Positions 5,631 to 7,530 of a stretch of 7,530 nucleotides of DNA are shown piece after piece. The position numbers and the translations under genes were made by a program. Position 1 is the stretch's first letter, and every line of letters starts with the position of its first letter. Location: contig UQIS01000058.1 in the NCBI GenBank assembly GCA_900541245.1, positions 1-7,530 of the forward strand, given 5' to 3'. The stretch comes from an uncultured Collinsella sp. (GTDB lineage Bacteria; Actinomycetota; Coriobacteriia; Coriobacteriales; Coriobacteriaceae). The notes beneath the pieces are model-generated. The model was not told the origin of the DNA and searched no databases. It saw only the letters and a program-made list of their open reading frames with translations.

Positions 5631-5996
5631 ATGAGCATCCGCGTTGATGAAACGAAACCCGACACCGAGGCCACCGAGCCAGTGATCCCCACCACCTGCT
5701 CGCCCGAGGACCTTCCCGACGAGGAGCTTCTCTACGACCTCGCCGACCTGTTCAAGGTCTTCAGCGACACCACGCGCATCAAGATCCTTTACGCCCTCAT
5801 GGGCCGCGAGCTCTGCGTGGCAGACATCGCCGAAGCGACCGAAACCTCGCAGTCCGCGGTGTCGCACCAGCTGCGCACACTCAAGCAGTCGCACCTGGTT
5901 AAATTCCGGCGCGACGGGCGCAATATCCTATACTCGCTCGCCGACGACCACGTCTACACCATGCTCAACCAGGGCATGAGCCACATCTGCGAATAG
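5631..5996 (+). CDS. ArsR/SmtB-family metal-sensing repressor (Zn/Cd type)
   Basis: This 121-residue winged-helix repressor has the family core: LADLFKVFSDTTRIKILYAL (residues 37-56), ELCVADIAEAT (60-70), and the recognition helix TSQSAVSHQLRTLKQSHLV (72-90). The wing is RRDGRNILYSL (93-103). The C-terminal helix reads DDHVYTMLNQGMSHICE and keeps D105-x-H107 and H118-xx-E121, the alpha-5 zinc site of SmtB (D-x-H, ten residues, H-xx-E). C62 in ELCV corresponds to one cysteine of the CadC/ArsR alpha-3 site, and C23 lies in an N-terminal tail where CadC also has metal ligands. Zn(II) is therefore the most likely inducer; Cd, Co or Pb are possible. Metal binding should release the repressor from the operators around its own promoter and before the ATPase gene. 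The start at 5631 is fixed by AAAGGA. Confidence 0.93.
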   Translation: MSIRVDETKPDTEATEPVIPTTCSPEDLPDEELLYDLADLFKVFSDTTRIKILYALMGRELCVADIAEATETSQSAVSHQLRTLKQSHLVKFRRDGRNILYSLADDHVYTMLNQGMSHICE

Positions 5997-6045
5997 CAGC
6001 CAACCACGGTACCAGCGCGGCCTGCACCCAAGCCGCAAAAACGGG

Positions 6046-6051
6046 AAAGGA
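6046..6051 (+). promoter_or_regulatory. Ribosome-binding site of the HMA gene
   Basis: AAAGGA lies seven bases before the ATG at 6059. The 62-base gap after the repressor shows no promoter that I can see, so the HMA gene is probably read from the repressor promoter. Confidence 0.75.
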
Positions 6052-6058
6052 ACCCACC

Positions 6059-6277
6059 ATGAAAAAGCAGTACAAGCTCGATGAGATCGATTGCGCCAAC
6101 TGTGCGCGCGAGCTTCAGGACGAGCTGGCCAAGCTCGAGGGCGTCAAATCCGTGTCCGTCAACTTTATGACCCAGAAGCTGACGCTCGAGGCCGATGATG
6201 CTGAGTTCGACGAGGTGCTCAACCGCGTTGTTGAGTTTACGGCCGACGCCGAGCCGGACTGCGAGATTATTCTCTAG
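6059..6277 (+). CDS. Stand-alone heavy-metal-associated (HMA) domain protein
   Basis: This 72-residue protein is a single ferredoxin-like HMA domain. YKLDEIDCANCARELQDEL carries the metal-binding C12-x-x-C15 motif preceded by D11, and KLEGVKSVSVNFMTQKLTLE supplies the characteristic strand-turn-strand. The D-C-x-x-C form is typical of the N-terminal domains of Zn/Cd-exporting P1B ATPases rather than copper chaperones. A further C68 lies near the C-terminus. The domain is normally fused to the exporter, but here it is a separate gene between repressor and ATPase. It probably binds Zn or Cd in the cytosol and either delivers it to the pump, buffers it, or regulates pump activity. Its short, acidic make-up suggests a soluble protein, and it has no signal peptide. 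Confidence 0.88.
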   Translation: MKKQYKLDEIDCANCARELQDELAKLEGVKSVSVNFMTQKLTLEADDAEFDEVLNRVVEFTADAEPDCEIIL

Positions 6278-6279
6278 CC

Positions 6280-6321
6280 CAGGTTTACGCCAACCTGCAA
6301 GGCCGCGCTTGCTGCGGCCTT
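6280..6321 (+). terminator. Two tandem hairpins between the HMA and ATPase genes
   Basis: CAGGTT (6280-6285) pairs with AACCTG (6292-6297), and AAGGCCGC (6299-6306) pairs with GCGGCCTT (6314-6321) around GCTTGCT. Only TTTG follows the second stem, so termination is probably partial. This would let the HMA protein be made in excess of the ATPase, or separate two transcripts. Confidence 0.5.
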
Positions 6322-6338
6322 TGCTCGCGAAATTATAT
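6309..6338 (+). promoter_or_regulatory. Weak candidate promoter for the ATPase gene
   Basis: TTGCTG (6309-6314) and TTATAT (6333-6338) are spaced by 18 bases. The -35 element lies inside the hairpin and the -10 box overlaps operator O3. The match to consensus is modest; the presence of an operator is the main reason to expect a promoter here. Confidence 0.35.
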
Positions 6339-6354
6339 GAGCGAATGTTCATAC
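6335..6354. promoter_or_regulatory. Third ArsR operator (O3) upstream of the ATPase
   Basis: ATATGAGCGAATGTTCATAC has the dyad TATGA-8-TCATA. It shares the core TGAGCG(A/T)ATGTTCATA with both O1 (read on the minus strand) and O2. Together with its upstream flank ATT it matches O1 at 21 of 22 positions. It lies 23 bases before the ATPase start codon. Confidence 0.85.
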
Positions 6355-6362
6355 ATTCAAAT

Positions 6363-6368
6363 GGGAGG
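6363..6368 (+). promoter_or_regulatory. Ribosome-binding site of the ATPase gene
   Basis: GGGAGG lies nine bases before the ATG at 6378, and it selects this start over the later internal ATGs. Confidence 0.8.
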
Positions 6369-6377
6369 ATACGAGTC

Positions 6378-7530
6378 ATGGCCACCGCCGACCCCAAAAA
6401 GAAAAAGAAGAAGCGCAAGAAAAAAGAATCACTCGAGCATAAGCGCAACCGCATCCTGGTAGCGCTGGGCATTTTTGCCGTGGTGTACGCCCTCGATGAG
6501 TTCAGCACCCTTACCGCCGCATTCGGCACCCCGGGCGACATCTACGCCAGCTTTGTGCTGTTCCTCGTGCCGTTTTTGATTGCCGGCTACGACGTACTGC
6601 AAAAGGCATTCAATAACATCCGCCGCGGCAAGGCCTTCGACGAAAGCTTCCTCATGGCCGTCGCAACCATCGGCGCATTTGCCATGGTGCTCTTCCCCGA
6701 CACAGACCCGCACATGGCCGAAGGCGCCGCCGTCATGCTGTTCTACCAGGTCGGCGAGCTGTTCCAGGCATACGCCGTGGGCAAGAGCCGCAAGTCGATC
6801 AGCGCCATGATGGACATCGCGCCCGACTACGCTAACGTCGAGCAACCCGACGGCTCACTCGAACAGGTCTTCCCCGATGACATCGCGGTCGGCACCGTGA
6901 TCGTGGTCAAGCCCGGCGAGCGCGTGCCTATCGACGGCGTCATCGTCGAGGGCGAAACCCAGCTCGACACCGCCGCCCTTACCGGTGAGTCGGTCCCCCG
7001 CCCGGCCAAAACCGGAGACGATATCATCAGCGGCTGCATCAACATGACGGGGCTCATCCACGTGCGCACCACCAAGCCCTTTGGCGAGTCCACCGTCGCA
7101 CGCGTCCTGGAGCTCGTGGAGAATGCCAGCGAAAAGAAGGCACGCACCGAGAACTTCATCACGCGCTTTGCCCGCATCTACACGCCCGCCGTCACCGGCG
7201 CTGCCGCGGTGCTCGCGCTCGGCGGTGGCCTGGTCACCGGTGCCTGGTCCGACTGGATTCTGCGCGGCCTGACCTTCTTGGTCGTCAGCTGCCCGTGCGC
7301 GTTGGTGATCAGCGTGCCGCTTAGTTTCTTTGGCGGCATCGGCGGCGCATCCAAGCTGGGCGTTCTCATCAAGGGTTCTAACTACCTCGAGACGCTCGCC
7401 GACGTGGACACCGTCGTCTTTGACAAGACGGGCACCCTCACCCTCCCTGCAGCCGATGCCGCCGACAGCGACGACGTAAGCCGACGCGAGAGTCTGAAGC
7501 CCCACGCCCGCGAGGCCATCGCGCAACTCA
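6378..7530 (+). CDS. Zn/Cd-type P1B heavy-metal-translocating ATPase, 3' end beyond window
   Basis: The frame is open from 6378 to the window edge, giving 384 codons with no stop, so the gene is incomplete here. The product is an integral membrane pump of the P1B-2 (ZntA/CadA-like) group that exports Zn, Cd or Pb using ATP. Visible parts in order: a lysine-rich tail (KKKKKKRKKK, 7-16); hydrophobic segments at about 26-40, 56-72, 90-106 and 115-130; the actuator domain with LTGES (201-205); membrane segments at about 268-288 and 296-320 containing the metal-site C305-P306-C307 in SCPCALVISVPLSFFGG; then the phosphorylation motif DKTGT with D349. The nucleotide-binding domain and the last membrane helices lie outside. 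There is no N-terminal HMA domain; the separate HMA gene upstream supplies one. Operator O3 immediately upstream indicates control by the ArsR-family repressor. Confidence 0.94.
   Translation, partial: MATADPKKKKKKRKKKESLEHKRNRILVALGIFAVVYALDEFSTLTAAFGTPGDIYASFVLFLVPFLIAGYDVLQKAFNNIRRGKAFDESFLMAVATIGAFAMVLFPDTDPHMAEGAAVMLFYQVGELFQAYAVGKSRKSISAMMDIAPDYANVEQPDGSLEQVFPDDIAVGTVIVVKPGERVPIDGVIVEGETQLDTAALTGESVPRPAKTGDDIISGCINMTGLIHVRTTKPFGESTVARVLELVENASEKKARTENFITRFARIYTPAVTGAAAVLALGGGLVTGAWSDWILRGLTFLVVSCPCALVISVPLSFFGGIGGASKLGVLIKGSNYLETLADVDTVVFDKTGTLTLPAADAADSDDVSRRESLKPHAREAIAQL

Noticed and set aside
6855..7526. Minus-strand frame (223 codons) opposite the ATPase
   Set aside because: The plus strand is an unmistakable P1B ATPase with TGES, CPC and DKTGT motifs.

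Overview
The window is GC-rich bacterial chromosome. Frequent AAAGGA/GGAGG ribosome-binding sites, compact gene spacing, and an orphan nuclease-like protein of a type I associate with gut Coriobacteriia suggest a Collinsella-like actinobacterium. This assignment rests on protein style and codon use, not on a marker gene.

Layout. (1) Positions 1-176 are non-coding apart from a possible minus-strand gene start at the left edge. (2) Positions 177-1262 hold a two-gene plus-strand unit: a DUF308/HdeD-like membrane protein, then a YaiI/YqxD (DUF188) protein whose ATG directly follows the first gene's stop. Two hairpin terminators follow, the second apparently bidirectional. (3) Positions 1428-2528 on the minus strand encode an ArsP_2-type multi-pass metal permease with a very His-rich cytosolic-type loop. 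Its leader carries a 16-bp direct repeat and several CTAG-centred motifs that may be a regulator site. (4) Positions 2701-3669 encode a DEDDh 3'-5' exonuclease with an unrecognised N-terminal region. (5) Positions 3670-5630 are different: two gene-poor, AT-richer gaps with several secondary-structure elements flank a 396-residue protein with a DUF559/Vsr-like (PD-(D/E)XK superfamily) endonuclease signature. This is the best candidate for recently acquired or poorly described content. (6) From 5557 to the right edge there is a metal-resistance locus: a SmtB/CadC-type ArsR repressor, a stand-alone 72-residue HMA metal-binding protein, and a Zn/Cd-type P1B ATPase that runs off the window.

The metal locus is self-explanatory. 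A near-consensus promoter (TTGACA-16-TATAAT) has an operator in its spacer and a perfect inverted copy just before the repressor's ribosome-binding site. A third, nearly identical copy lies before the ATPase. The repressor keeps the alpha-5 zinc-site residues of SmtB (D-x-H, then H-xx-E). The simplest reading is that zinc or cadmium releases the repressor, inducing the repressor itself, the HMA protein and the exporter. The HMA domain usually fused to such ATPases is here a separate gene, and the ATPase begins with a lysine-rich tail instead.

I saw no rRNA, tRNA, CRISPR array, transposase or integrase.
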